Positions 35,192-46,243 of a stretch of 64,000 nucleotides of DNA are shown here, piece by piece; positions within the stretch are counted from its first letter, which is position 1; each line of letters begins with the position of its first letter. The DNA is from Colocasia esculenta (Eukaryota > Streptophyta > Magnoliopsida > Alismatales > Araceae). Under the pieces are notes generated by a model, which saw nothing but the letters and a program-made list of their open reading frames with translations, was not told where the DNA came from and searched no databases. The DNA lies in the NCBI GenBank assembly GCA_014218235.1, contig CM024755.1:76306631-76370630 (forward strand), in the 5' to 3' direction. Position numbers and translations under genes: made by a program.

Positions 35192-35203
35192 GCTCTGATA
35201 CCA
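35192..35203 (-). promoter_or_regulatory. Primer-binding site of Sirevirus A
   Basis: The minus strand reads TGGTATCAGAGC two bases inside the 5' LTR, complementary to initiator tRNA-Met. Confidence 0.92.
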
Positions 35204-35205
35204 AT

Positions 35206-36555
35206 TGAAGAGTTATGCGGAAGTACACAATACGGTAATCTAGAAGGGGGGGGGGTTGAATAGATTACGGCAATTTTAAACTATCGATGGCTTCTTTTCG
35301 ATGCTACAGCGATCTTAATGAAATTTGATTCAAATTCAATTAAGTGTGAGACCGCTTGAGTTGATTTAAGTGAGAACAGAAAATCAAACGTGCGTATGAA
35401 CACCGTGCCTACCAATCATCTATCGCAAAACGCGAACAAACCACAGAACACGATGATTTAAGGTGGTTCGGAGTACACAACTCGTGTATCCTACATCCAC
35501 CGTCCACACACACACGCAGAAACGACTGCTTATGAGCGAGTTCAACACTACAACTCAACCACACACACGTTGTCTGATGAACCACGATCAGAACAACCAC
35601 AAATACGTGAATCAAGCACAAGGGATGCTCGAAACACAACCACACACACACACGATGGAATGGAAATTATGAAATGGAGAAGAATTGGGAATTAGGGAAC
35701 AAATCCGGTTGGAATTCTTCTCGTGGATCGTCCAAACGCTCTTCAAACTTCGATTGGATGTAGATTGATCGATGTAGAAGGTTGAATTGATGACGATCCG
35801 GCTTCAGCTCCGCATAGATGGTGATTCCACGTCGATCTGGGCGGAAAGTTGAAGCAGAGCAGCAATTTGGGGCTTTTCCTCTTGGTCCCTTGGAGGCTCT
35901 TGGATGGGAGGCTGCTCTCTGCGAATTTGGCTCCAAAAGGATGCTTATATAGTGTTAGGTAAAGGTGGGGGTCGTGGAGGAAGGAAACACCCAAGTGGGG
36001 CCGGATTTGGAAACCCAAAATCTGAAGTTTCCGTCGGCTGTCGACAGGTGCACTTGCATCTGTCGACAGGCAGACTCAGGCTGAGAACTGGGTTTCAGGA
36101 AAATGAGTTTCTGAGTGTATCTGTCGACAGGCAGTTTGCATCTGTCGACAGATGCACTCAGGAATTGAAAACCTGAGCTCTGTCCTGGGTTGTCTGTGTG
36201 TATCTGTCGACAGGTACATTGCATCTGTCGACAGATACACTCAGAGATGCAAACCTGAGTTCTGTCTTGGAATGACTGTATGAATCTGTCGACAGGTAGA
36301 GTTCATCTGTCGACAGATACACCTTTTTGACAGATTTTTGTGCTTTTTGCTCATCTCTTCAATGCTCCATGTTTCATGCTTGTGCACCTACATGCAAATA
36401 CATTGTTAGTGATATACATTGTATGATTTAGCAATGTTTAACTCAATCACTTTCATGGTGTTTTTCATGTTAGTTAGCACATCAATTTTGCATTAAATCA
36501 ATGTTCAAGGGTGTTAATGTGATCATAAAAAACATGATATATGAAAAACCCAACA
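35206..36555 (-). repeat. Sirevirus A 5' LTR (right copy)
   Basis: The active promoter copy. The palindrome array is at 36038-36316 (same offsets as the left copy) and the TATA box at 35945-35953, about 85-370 bp downstream of the array on the minus strand. Confidence 0.94.
36038..36316. repeat. Four pairs of CTGTCGACAG, right LTR of A
   Basis: All eight sites and spacings equal those of 26069-26347. Confidence 0.95.
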
Positions 36556-37091
36556 GCTGTGACCTTTGGTGTCCATGAAGATGGCAAGGATCTGAGAATC
36601 TTTCTTACCATATCTGCAATCTCATAGGACTTTCCTAGACTGGCTAAACCATTGGTGATGTCAGTGAATCGACTGAACATCTGGGTGATTGACTCACCTG
36701 ACTGCATTTGAAATCTCTCATACTGAGTGACAAGAATGTCGATTCTTGTCTCCTTTACTTTATCTGTACCTTCGTATGTAATCCTTAGCTTTTCCCACAT
36801 TTCCATGGAGGATTTGCAGGCTGAGACTCTGTTAAACTCCTTTTTGCTTAGAGCACAACATAAAATGCTCTTGGCTTTACAGTTCAAGGAGATTTTCTAT
36901 CTGTCTTCATCTGTCCATTGTGCTTTCTCATTTGTGACAACCAGGTCACCTTCTTCTACTATCGACCAGATTTGAAAGTCGTGGCCTTGTAGAAAATATT
37001 CCGTTCTGGTCTTCCAATACGGATAATCTTCACCATCGAACAAAGGGGGTCTGTTGACTAACTGACCTTCGAAGTTGCCTTGGGCTTCCAT
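36556..37091 (-). pseudogene. Sirevirus B gag, 5' part
   Basis: Starts at the ATG at 37091 (MEAQGNFEGQLVNRPPLFDG) and shows EDYPYWKTRTEYFLQ, SSMEMWEKLRITYEGT and MVRKILRSLPSSWTPKV. One in-frame TAG lies at 36895-36897 (CAG to TAG). Element A interrupts it after the PKVTA residues; gag resumes at 25236. Confidence 0.9.
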
Positions 37092-37140
37092 TGATCTTTG
37101 CTCTTCAGATCGTTGGATCTTCTTCTTTGTCGAAGAGACT

Positions 37141-37153
37141 TGCTCTGATACCA
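37141..37153 (-). promoter_or_regulatory. Primer-binding site of Sirevirus B
   Basis: The minus strand reads TGGTATCAGAGCA, two bases inside the right LTR. Confidence 0.92.
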
Positions 37154-37155
37154 CT

Positions 37156-39442
37156 TGTTGCCCAGCTAGCTAGCCCAGAGGGGGGGTGAATGGGTTATTA
37201 AAGAAATTGATCTTTGATACCTGTTTACTAAAAAATATTACACAACAACTTAAATGAAGGTTAGAGTTAGAGGAAATGAGATAGCAATCACACAAAATAC
37301 AACCACAAGACAGTAGGATTTTTATCCTGGTTCGGAACTCCTTTCCACAGGAGACCTACGTCCAGTCCCTGAGAAATACCTCAGGATTTCACTAATCAAG
37401 GGTACAGTCCCCCTTAAGGACACAACAACACCCAACTCAGCTGGTCTTCCTTCACACCCGAAGGGAACAACACCCTGGATATCACCAGGTCTTCCTTCAC
37501 ACCAGAAGGGAACAACACCCTAGATATCACCAGGTCTTCCTTCACACCTGAAGGGAACACCACAAAGAGAGGTTTGAAAGACAAGCCCCTAGATCAAACT
37601 GCAACAAGCAATGATCTGAAGGACCTAGCACTGAGAGCAAAGAATCTAAATCTAGGCTCACTCTCAGAACTACACAAGATCTATTCAAATGATCTTTCAC
37701 TAGCTAGTAGAGAGCAAAAGAGCAAAAGCTAAGAGGAATGAAGTTTTCTGCTCTAAACTTTCTTCAGAAGAATTTGAATGTTTTTCTTGAACGTTGTCTT
37801 TTCTTTTGTTCTTCTGACTTGTATATATATATCTTCAATTTGAAATTTAGACGTTAAAGAGTCTGTTGTCTCTCTTTTCAGTAGTCGTTAGACTGAATGG
37901 CATCTGGAGTCTTGGGAGCTTCTTGTCAATAGTTTTTTGATTACTTGAGCACGCAAAGAGATGAGATCTTCAAAGATATCTGATGGCTTCTATTTGTTTA
38001 ACGTTGTACCATGAAGCTAGTTCAGAGGTCTGCACATATGTCAATCTTAAATAGCAGACAGATAAGCTGTCTCTGATGTCAGTCAACGTCAGTAGCAATA
38101 GTCATGAAAATAGTAATGCCAAAAGACTTAAGTCTAAAAGACGTTATCAGAGTAGGCATGATACAGGATGATATGGTCTGCATGCATGCAGAGATATGTT
38201 CAGATCTCATAAATGCAAAAGCGTCAGAGAGATGTCTATGTGGACTTTGACTGGTCAATGCTTTAAGATGAATAAGATATCAATATATGAAAACGGTGAC
38301 TGTATGATTTATGAAATCGTTATGAGTCATACCAAATCCTTATGAGCGCAACAAGTCGTTATAGAGAGTAAATCGTTACAACAAGCAAGTTGTTGCGAGT
38401 TCTAATGAAATTGTTCTGATAACTTATGAAGTCGTTACGAGAACTAAAGAAATCGTTACGGCTACCAAGTCGTTACGAGTTTCAAAGAAATCGTTACGAG
38501 AACTAAAGAAATCGTTACGGCTAGCAAGTCATTATGAGTTCTAAAGAAATCGTTATGAGAACTAAAGAAATCGTTACGGCTAGCAAGTCGTTATGAGTCC
38601 TAAAGAAATCGTTACGAGAACTAAAGAAATCGTTACGGCTAGCAAGTCGTTATGAGTCCTAAAGAAATCGTTACGAGAACTAAAGAAATCGTTACGGCTA
38701 GTAAGTCGTTACGAGTTTCAAAGAAATCATTACGAGAACTAAAGAAATCGTTACGCTACCAAGTCGTTACGAGTTTCAAAGAAATCGTTACGAGAACTAA
38801 AGAAATCGTTACGGCTAGCAAGTCATTATGAGTTCTAAAGAAATCGTTACGAGAACTAAAGAAATCGTTACGGCTAGCAAGTCGTTATGAGTTCTAAAGA
38901 AATCGTTACGAGAACTAAAGAAATCGTTACGAGAACTAAAGAAATCGTTACGGCTAGCAAGTCATTATGAGTTCTAAAGAAATCATTACGAGAACTAAAG
39001 AAATCGTTACGGCTAGCAAATCGTTATGAGTTCTAAAGAAATCGTTACGAGAACTAAAGAAATCGTTACGGCTAGCAAATCGTTATGATTTTATAAAGAA
39101 ATCAATGCACAAATCCTTATGAATCAATTAGGAAATCGATGTGCAAATCGATGTGAAGTTCCTAAAGGAATTGTTATGAAATCACTAGGGAAATCGTTAT
39201 GAAAACAAATCGTTACGAAGTCTAAAGAAATCATTATGGTATCGATTTGTTTGCAATTTGGTCAGAAAGGAAATCGATCATAATACTTATAAATTGAGAA
39301 TCTTACCTGATTGTCTTGAACTTTCTTTTGCTTTTATTTTCTGTCCTCAAGACTCAAGTAATTCATTAGTAATGTTTTGTTAATCATCAAAATTAATATT
39401 TAAATAAATGAATTATTTTATATGGAGAAAGTTAATTCATCA
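37156..39442 (-). repeat. Sirevirus B 5' LTR (right copy)
   Basis: A 2287-bp LTR matching 14449-16806, with a TATA run at about 37821-37832. It ends ATTCATCA directly before the CATCC duplication. Confidence 0.9.
38317..39239. repeat. TCGTWACGA tandem array, right LTR of B
   Basis: The counterpart of 15607-16603, with the same 21/17 steps but a different number and order of repeat units, so the two LTRs have diverged by repeat gain or loss. Confidence 0.85.
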
Positions 39443-39443
39443 C

Positions 39444-39521
39444 ATCCTAACCTACGAAGAGTACATTGATACCATTCTTCCTATCTCATGTGATTTCTTT
39501 ATGGCTCGTAGAGCAAAGTGA
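39444..39521 (+). pseudogene. PMD gene 1, 3' end after Sirevirus B
   Basis: Immediately after the target duplication the codon frame left open at 14448 resumes (ILTYEEYIDTILP) and runs 25 codons to a TGA at 39519-39521. This shows that B landed inside the last coding exon. Confidence 0.65.
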
Positions 39522-40085
39522 TGTACTTTTCCGATTTCAATAAGTGTAACACAAGTTTTGATGAATAAACAATGAATAGCATTGAGCCCAAGTGTTGTAT
39601 GTGTTGGAATGGCTTGAATTGTGTGGAATTGTGTGTTCTGTGAGTATTCTGTGAGCAACATGTTGGCATCCACATCGATGGATGTCAAGTGCAAGTAAAT
39701 GGCCAACAAGCTGTCGTTAACCACTAGACAGAGGATAGACGTCTAGATCGATGGACGTCAACCGCAAAGTAGACGTCCACAAGAAAATTGTCGATCGTGG
39801 TACAGGGTTTGATAGGTTACCTCAAGGCAAGATATAAACGGCCACAATCTGGATGCTAACTTGAAAGCAGCGGCCACACAGTTGACGTTAATTTTAAAAC
39901 ACAACTTTTCCTGGCCGAGGCCATCTCCGGTGTCTCTTTCACCCATTTCTTCTAATCGCCGGAGACCCTTCGCCTTCTCTTCACTCTTTCTCTCTTGCTC
40001 TCTTGTTCAAATCCTTCACTAAACTCTCTGATTTCATCTTCTTCCCTTGTTCTTAGATCGAAACTGGACTGCGCTTCTTCACTCG
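39522..40085. other. Spacer upstream of PMD gene 2 with degenerate palindrome array
   Basis: Non-coding. From 39679 to 39891 it holds degenerate TTGACGTCAA-like sites (39679, 39696, 39736, 39752, 39770, 39882), several 16-18 bp apart. The rest is pyrimidine-rich and probably the 5' leader of the next gene. Confidence 0.6.
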
Positions 40086-42687
40086 ATGGCGAGGGAAAAG
40101 AAGCAGGCTCTCCGAGATCACCCTCGGAAAATGGAGGAAGAGGAGGAAGAGATGATAGGGGGCATGTCGAAGGAGGCGAGCATGGCGGAGGAGGACCTTG
40201 CGCCGGAGAGGGAGAACCCGGCCAGAGACGATGAAGAGAGGGAGGAAGAGACGGAGACGGAGGTACCATGGAGGGCCCCACGCCAGCCTAAGGTAGGCCC
40301 ACAAACCCCAAACCCCCTCCCCATGTGATTGAATGTGTATGATTGTAAAAGTGGGAAAGTAGGGGGAAAACAAGAGAGGAGCCATCGGATTCATCAGGAA
40401 CTTGACGTCAACATCGGTTGATGTCGAGGTCCTGTTAATGTCCAGACCATTGCCGTTAGTATGAACTTGACGGCAAGGACCTGGATATCGACAGATGAAC
40501 TTGACGGCCAAAACCTGGATGCTGACCCTGAGTAAACGGCAACCCACTGGACGTCTAATGTTTGTAAACGGAAACATTGTTGCTGTCAACTTTTTTCTTA
40601 ACGACAATCGATCTTGACGTTTATTTTCTGTGTTTTGTGTAGGGAAAGGGTCGGATGAGAAGTAGGGTGATGTGGGACCTGTGCTGGGGATGGTATAGGG
40701 CATTGCCAGAGGCCCAGCAGACACGGGTGGCACAGATGGGGTTCAGACACCTCCTGGAAGTGCGCCCCTTCCACGTGGACATCCCCTACCTCGAGGCGCT
40801 GAGGGAGAGGTGGGATGAGGACTGCAAGGCATTGATTATGCCTTGGGGGCACATGATACCCACATTGGAGGATGTGGCGTATCTGACGGGACTACCATTT
40901 CAGGGAGAGCCGATAGTTGGGCAGGAGAGGAGGGACTACCACGACGAGGTGGTAGAGTTGTTGGGAGCAGAGTTTGTAGCCGGACGGAGGAGGCCGATCT
41001 GGAGTATTTTGGTTGGATCCCTCTCAGACATAGTGGGTCTGAGAGGAGGGAGGAGGGGGGCACTAGAGACCCTAGAGGAGTTCAGCGCCAGAGTTCGGGT
41101 GTCGATCCAGCTTGGAGGAAGGAGCGAGGAGCAGTCCGTATGGATTTTTGTGATGTACTTGTTTGGATGGCTCCTGTTCATGATGCAGTCATCGCAGATG
41201 AACTGCAAGTTCTTGCCACTACTACGAGACCTGGAGCAGGCAGGCAGATACACTTGGGGCGTCGCGGTGCTGGGACACCTCTTCTCTCTCCTCCCCAATA
41301 GTTCGTGGTGTTCTCAAAGCACCGGGGGCTTCACCCCATTCCTTCAAGTATGCAATTCTCTTTAATGCTCATCATTGATTAAAAATGTGCCGGACTGACG
41401 TCTTCTTTTGACTTGCAGATCTGGGGGTACACCCACCTCCCTATGGGGCACGGTGTGCAAGCAGAGGGGAGCCGTGCCATGGTACCCCTCATGGCCCGGT
41501 GGGAGGTGACGCCTGATCTGAGGGTGACGGATCGGCACGTCGAGGACGTACGAGTGTGGCTGGACCTCTTCCCCCACGACCAGGTATAATCCTCAACTAA
41601 CACTCTCTTCTGCTTTCATTTACTATTTCATTTGTTTGACTGACCAGTCTTCTTCTTCTTCTTGCAGGTGGTGTGGACTCCCTACAGGGGAGAGGCAGAC
41701 CTGCTAGCCCCTCTTCCTAGAGCTCGTGGTATGGACTCTGGATTGGCACCAGACGGCCTTAGAGGTACCCTCTCTAGGGAGAGAGGGACACTCCCTCCGA
41801 AGCTTCTTCACCGAGGACCAAGACTCGGGTGAGGAGCACAGCAGTACTGTCGCCTACTGGAGGGGCGGAGGGGAGCTGGTCCTACGACGCAACGACCTCC
41901 AGGATAACACAGCGTACCTGACAGACTACCGAGTACGCTATGCTGGGCGACTCTGGCTGGACCGGCGCGTGGTGAGTGAACTCCTAACCTAAACTCTTGA
42001 TATCTGATTATCTAATTCTGACATGAAAGTGTGGATGACAGATGCCCGAGTCTGAGGCTGTGAGACTCCCTGGAGGGGTGGCTGGTGGAGCAAGCTGTGG
42101 AGGTGGAGAGGCTCCGCGCCGAGACACGATCTTTGGTAAATGACAACTCACCTCACCTTTGTGATTAATTATGATTTGATTTGTGGACTGAATAATCTAT
42201 GTGATTGCAGAGGGAGGAGCTAGTGAGGGTGTGGGCGAGCCAAGGTGTGGGAGCGAGCTTGTCCGCACAGCCTCCCAGTGGGGACCTGTTGGTCCAGCTG
42301 CGAGAGGCCCTGGACCGGGCAGAGGCGAGGATCCAGGTGTTGGAGGCGAGGACACAGGAGGTGGAGACAGAGGTAAGACATTTAGTTACTACCTTTCTGC
42401 ACACGTATTGACTTAGACTGACATATTTCCTCATTTATGTGCAGTGGCAGGGAGTGGGGGCAACCCTCCAGGCACAGATGGAGAGTCTGTGACTGGACTT
42501 GATGAAGATGGAGGGGTCACCTGCTCGAGGCGAGGGAGAGGGAGAGGAAGTCAGAGAGGGCCCGAGCCTAGGCCGTCGCAGATTTCGAGTTTTTGAAGAA
42601 CCGGGTGCTGAAGAAGTACTGGGAGCAGTAGCGACAGGCCCATCTAGAGATGCCAACGAGGACGGGGTCAGTCTTCAGGTCCCTTGA
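40086..42687 (+). pseudogene. Plant mobile domain (PMD) gene 2, multi-exon, with coiled-coil tail
   Basis: Proposed exons: 40086-40292 (or 40262; acidic N-terminus), 40643-41347, 41419-41583, 41668-41971, about 42042-42135, 42211-42372 and 42445-42687. The first junctions join in phase 0 with GT/AG ends. Exon 2 carries the PMD core: IPYLEALRERWDEDCKALIM, then IPTLEDVAYLTGLPFQGEPI, the 'L..L.ERW......MP.GE...TLEDVA.L.GLP..G' signature. Exon 3 (IWGYTHLPMGHG) and exon 4 (VVWTPYRGEADL) match later PMD blocks. Exons 5-7 encode a coiled coil (LVEQAVEVERLRAETRSL; LREALDRAEARIQVLEARTQ). Two defects: a frame change in exon 4 near 41720, and a TGA in exon 7 that looks like CGA to TGA. PMD proteins are nuclear; TE-borne copies are common. 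Confidence 0.7.
40402..40623. repeat. TTGACGTCAA-like array in intron 1 of PMD gene 2
   Basis: About 13-14 sites from 40402 (perfect) to 40614 (TTGACGTTTA), mostly 15-17 bp apart (for example 40402, 40418, 40435, 40450, 40467; later 40517, 40533, 40548, 40564, 40580). The right end (ACGACAATCGAT then TTGACG) matches the right end of the LTR array at 11753-11776. Confidence 0.72.
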
Positions 42688-43832
42688 CGATCTCCTATCC
42701 CTAGGATACCCGTCAGTGGGGCGAGGGGGAGGACCATGGCCAGAGGCGTCAACGACGACGAGACCGCCTCTCCCAGACCGGCGCCGAGAGAGAGAGGAGG
42801 AGGAGGTGAGTAGCTCGCATAGGCAGAGGCCTAGCGAGGGAGAGAGGAGAGAGGAATGAGGAGGCTCCATATGTACCACCAGGGGTATGCCCCTCTCATG
42901 CTATGTACAGAACTTGATCCCTTATAGTGAACTTTTGTGCATTTTGTTCATCCAATGTGTTTGAATGGTTTGTCGATATTTGTTCTTGCATCCACTACAC
43001 TTAAAGGAAAAAAGTTAGTGTAGATCTGTCTTTAGCCCCTAGCCTAAAAGATATACCTTTCTTGAGATCTGGTCAAGGGGCTAAATCTAATTAAAGATAG
43101 GAACATAAATAAAATAATGAAGGGAAATATGCACATGTATTTTTTTTAATAAGAAAATAAGGGAAAATGTTAGTATATGTACATGATACTACTATTTTTT
43201 TGGGATTTTAATTTTTTGGCTTTTTTATTTTATTTTATTAAAATAAGAGAGGAAATATGTACATAGTGGAACTATCAACAGAAATATGTACACATCAATA
43301 GACTATTTTTTTTTCTTTTTCCTTTTCTACTTTTTTTAGATTTTTCATCATTTGACTCTAAGACATATTTATCAAAAGTCAAGGTATAGGGTCTTCATAA
43401 TCCATCTAATCACAGAGGCCGTGAGCAAGGAGAATCGTGCATGACATTGTTGATATTGGAGACTGCACCTAGCCTTCTTGATATTTTCTACTATGGAAGG
43501 TCTTACAAGGTTAAATTGCCCCTAGAGGGAGGAATTGGAAGAAGAAAATAGGAAGTCATGTGAGGATCGGTTCAAATCACTTTTTATTTCCAAACCAACG
43601 TCTCACACTGAAAGACTTAGTTTTCATTTATTTTCAGGGGTAGTTTTCATCTTGATTCCTTGGTGGAGGCACGTACTATTTGCTACCTCCTTGATTTGGT
43701 CAGCCTTTTTCTGGGTACGTATTTTTTGCTACCATTTTTTTGACCTTTTGGCTTTTCCTTATCATTCAGATTTGGCTCGGCATTTTGCCTTTGCATTTGC
43801 ATTTCTTTAATTGAGTGGGTGGTCCCCTACTT
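42688..43832 (-). other. AT-rich stretch, possibly the 3' LTR of the Tat gypsy
   Basis: No coding sequence. On the minus strand, sequence ending at 43832 begins GTAGGGGACCACCCACTC after a tract GGAAAAAGGGGCAAAC, which looks like a polypurine tract and gypsy LTR start with a mutated TG. The left end is not clear and no second copy is in the window. It contains T- and AT-rich runs and an inverted repeat (TTTAGCCCCT near 43031 and AGGGGCTAAA near 43077). Confidence 0.35.
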
Positions 43833-44061
43833 GTAGTTTGCCCCTTTTTCCAAACTTGATCGAGTGAGAAGAGAAAAGAGATTACATTGACCTAATTAGA
43901 CACATCCAAGTGTACTTAAAAATTTTTCGGCTAATGGTTAATACTCCAACATCGTGTGGTGTGTGGAGAGACCCTACCTTACTAATGGCCAAGCGAAAAA
44001 GCAGAGTCTCAAACCCATGACATTAACAAGTGATGAACAACAGACTAGACTGATTGACTAA
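43833..44061 (-). other. 3' untranslated stretch of the Tat gypsy
   Basis: Lies between the pol stop and the candidate LTR. The polypurine-like tract is at about 43837-43852 (minus strand AAAAAGGGGCAAAC). Confidence 0.4.
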
Positions 44062-46243
44062 CTAAGGGTAGAACTTCTTGAGGTAGACTGCATTTCATGG
44101 ATGTGACAACTCAACTCCCTCGGTGTCCACTAACCTGTAAGTGTTCCCCGAGTATACCTTTTTGACAATGAACGGACCTTCCCAATTCTCTTGCAATTTA
44201 CTTCTGGAACCTGGTACCTTAATGACTTTGTGCTTCAAGACCATCTCACCCACTTCAAATTTTTTCTCAAGGACCTTTTTTGCATAAAAATGTGCAATTC
44301 TTTGACGATAAACCTGTGCATAGTCGGCCGCTATCATTCGCCTTTCGTTTAAGAGTTCAAATTGTGCTAATCAAGCCTCCTGAGGTTGATTGGGGTCAAG
44401 TTCGGAATCCAATTGAACTCTAAGTGAAGGGACGAAGATCTCATATGGGAGTACTGTATTTGATCTGTATGTCAAAGCATATGGGGTTTGGCCTGTAGGA
44501 GTTCAGACCGAGGTGCAGTAAGCCCACAGAGCCTTAACTAAGCAGTTTGGCCAATCAGCATTATTGTGAGATCTACAAGTTTTCTTTATGATTTTGATGA
44601 GAGTTTTATTGTTAGCTTTTGCTTATCCATTACCTTGTGGATAATATGGAGATTAATGATGCAAATTAATACCGATTTACCGCACATGTCGCGAAGCTTC
44701 TACGAAGTGAATTGTGGTCCATTGTCGGTGATGGTGTCTCGAGGCACGCCAAATCTTGCAAGGATGTTGCGCTTGATGAACTTAACGACCGTTGAAGCTT
44801 TGACCTCTATGAATGCTTCTGCTTCAGTCCACTTCGTGAAGTATTCCGTGGCGGTCAGAATGAAGGACTTCTTACGGATTTCTCCGGTTCTGTCCTCGAG
44901 TGGACTGACCACATCGAATGCCCACATGGAGAAAGGCCATGGAGCAATGAGAGGGTGAAAAGAAGAGGAAGGAGCATGGGTTTTGTCACCATGTAGTTGG
45001 CATTTAGCATAGGGACGAACAAAATGAGTGCAATCTTCTTCCATGGTAGGCTAGTAATAGTGTCTTAGCAACTTTTGGGCAATTGCTCTACCATTGACAT
45101 GGCCACCACATTCACTAGAGTGAGCGGCTTCAACAATGCTTCGAGATTCGATCCCATCAAGGCAATGGAGATAGACCCCACTGAGGGATTTCTTATGGAG
45201 AATGCCACCTATGATTTTTTAACGTTCAGAGACGCGGCGAATGGCCTGTCTATCAGAAGAAGTGGCATAATTAGGGAAGCATCCATCTTTAAGATAGTTT
45301 TCAATGTCAAAGTAACAGGGATGGCCATCATCGAGATCAATTTCTGGCTCTTTTGAAAGTGCATGGACTCGAAGGGAGGAAGACTTGAGTTGAGAGAACC
45401 ATGGATCAGCATGAGAAGGGATTTTCAACCTTTGGACGGAGATGGTTTCAGAAGATCTCCCTAGCGGGATAGGGAGAGAAGAAGCTAGGGAAGCGAGTGA
45501 ATCTGCTAGAATGTTCTGAGCCCTAGGGGTGTGAACTAGAGTGAGCTTCCTAAACTACTGGATTACTCTTCCTACCAAGTCCTGGTATGGTTTCAACTTG
45601 GGATCCCGAGTTTGGTACTTGCTAAGGGACTGCCTGAGTATCAACTGCGAATCTCCAATTATCCTTAACTCCTTAGCTCCGAGCAACAATGCCATTTTTA
45701 GCCCAACTAGGAGTGCCTCATATTCAGCCACATTGTTCGTGGCAGGGAAGGTTAGTTGGTAGGCGTGCGGAATCACTACCCCTTCCGGTGAGAGGAGGAC
45801 TGCCCCTATTCCACTCCCTTTAGAATTAAGGGCTCTGTCAAAGTAAAGTATCCATAAAGGTTCACCATCAATAATGGCTCATAACTCTTCATCCGAAAAG
45901 CTTTCATCAATGGGAGAACATGAAGGTAAGGGGTGGTGAGCCAAATGTTCGGAAATGGCATGCCCCTTGATTGACTTCTGATTGACGTAGGTGATGTCAA
46001 ACTAATTAAGGAAACTTTGCCACCTCATCAAAGGCTCAGTCAGAATGGACTTTTCCAACAAGTACCGAATTGAGTCCATTCGCGCCAGAAGCTTCATCTC
46101 ATGACCGAGGAAATAATGCTTCAACTTCTGGGCAACCCAGATGATGGCCGCACATGTTCTTTCCATGGCAGTGTACTTTTTCTCAGCTTCATTGAATAGC
46201 TTGGATAGGTAATACACCACTCTCTCTTTCTTCTCGTCGTCAT
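44062..46243 (-). pseudogene. Tat-type Ty3-gypsy pol, 3' part (RNase H, second RNase H, integrase)
   Basis: Read leftward: the end of RT/RNase H (YYLSKLFNEAEKKYTAMERT), then a second, archaeal-type RNase H (TNNVAEYEALLVGLKMALLL, RIIGDSQLI). The dual RNase H is diagnostic of the Tat lineage. Next comes integrase (WAFDVVSPL; RDTITDNGPQFTS) and its C-terminal region (KKFEVGEMVLKHK; LQENWEGPFIVKKVYSGNTY). The usual closing motif (NAVYLKKFYP, stop at 44062-44064) follows a TGA in place of Trp. Several stops and frameshifts show it is dead. The block is interrupted on its right by the gag-only gypsy element; the rest of pol is at 55493-56916. Confidence 0.88.

Larger units (their letters stand above)
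25237..36555 (-). mobile_element. Sirevirus A (Ty1-copia), young and nearly intact
   Basis: Two 1350-bp LTRs (25237-26586, 35206-36555) flank gag, pol and ORF3. I count three differences between the LTRs (near 25425, 25605 and 26557), so the insertion is recent. It lies inside the gag of Sirevirus B; the gag frame resumes across the junction. The flanking pentamers are GCTCT (25232-25236) and GCTGT (36556-36560), one mismatch. Primer-binding site, double polypurine tract and TATA boxes are in place. Its hallmark is 22 exact copies of CTGTCGACAG, all in pairs. Confidence 0.93.
14449..39442 (-). mobile_element. Sirevirus B (Ty1-copia, Maximus/SIRE type), complete but decayed
   Basis: LTRs at 14449-16806 and 37156-39442 enclose gag, pol and a long third ORF on the minus strand. 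The target duplication is a perfect CATCC (14444-14448 and 39443-39447). A primer-binding site (37141-37153) and a polypurine tract AAAAAGGGGGAGAT (complement at 16807-16820) sit at the expected ends. A second tract-like copy nearby (16886-16898) is a Sirevirus trait. The interior is enlarged by Sirevirus A (25237-36555), inserted into gag. Without A the element is about 13.7 kb. All three coding regions contain stops, so B is not autonomous now. Confidence 0.92.

Noticed and set aside
43029..43090. Inverted repeat TTTAGCCCCT/AGGGGCTAAA as a miRNA-like hairpin
   Set aside because: Arms are short with about 35 bp between them and lie in a possible LTR; there is no supporting evidence for a small RNA gene.
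44566..44958. 130-codon plus-strand frame
   Set aside because: It is antisense to the Tat integrase on the minus strand, which has the catalytic motifs.
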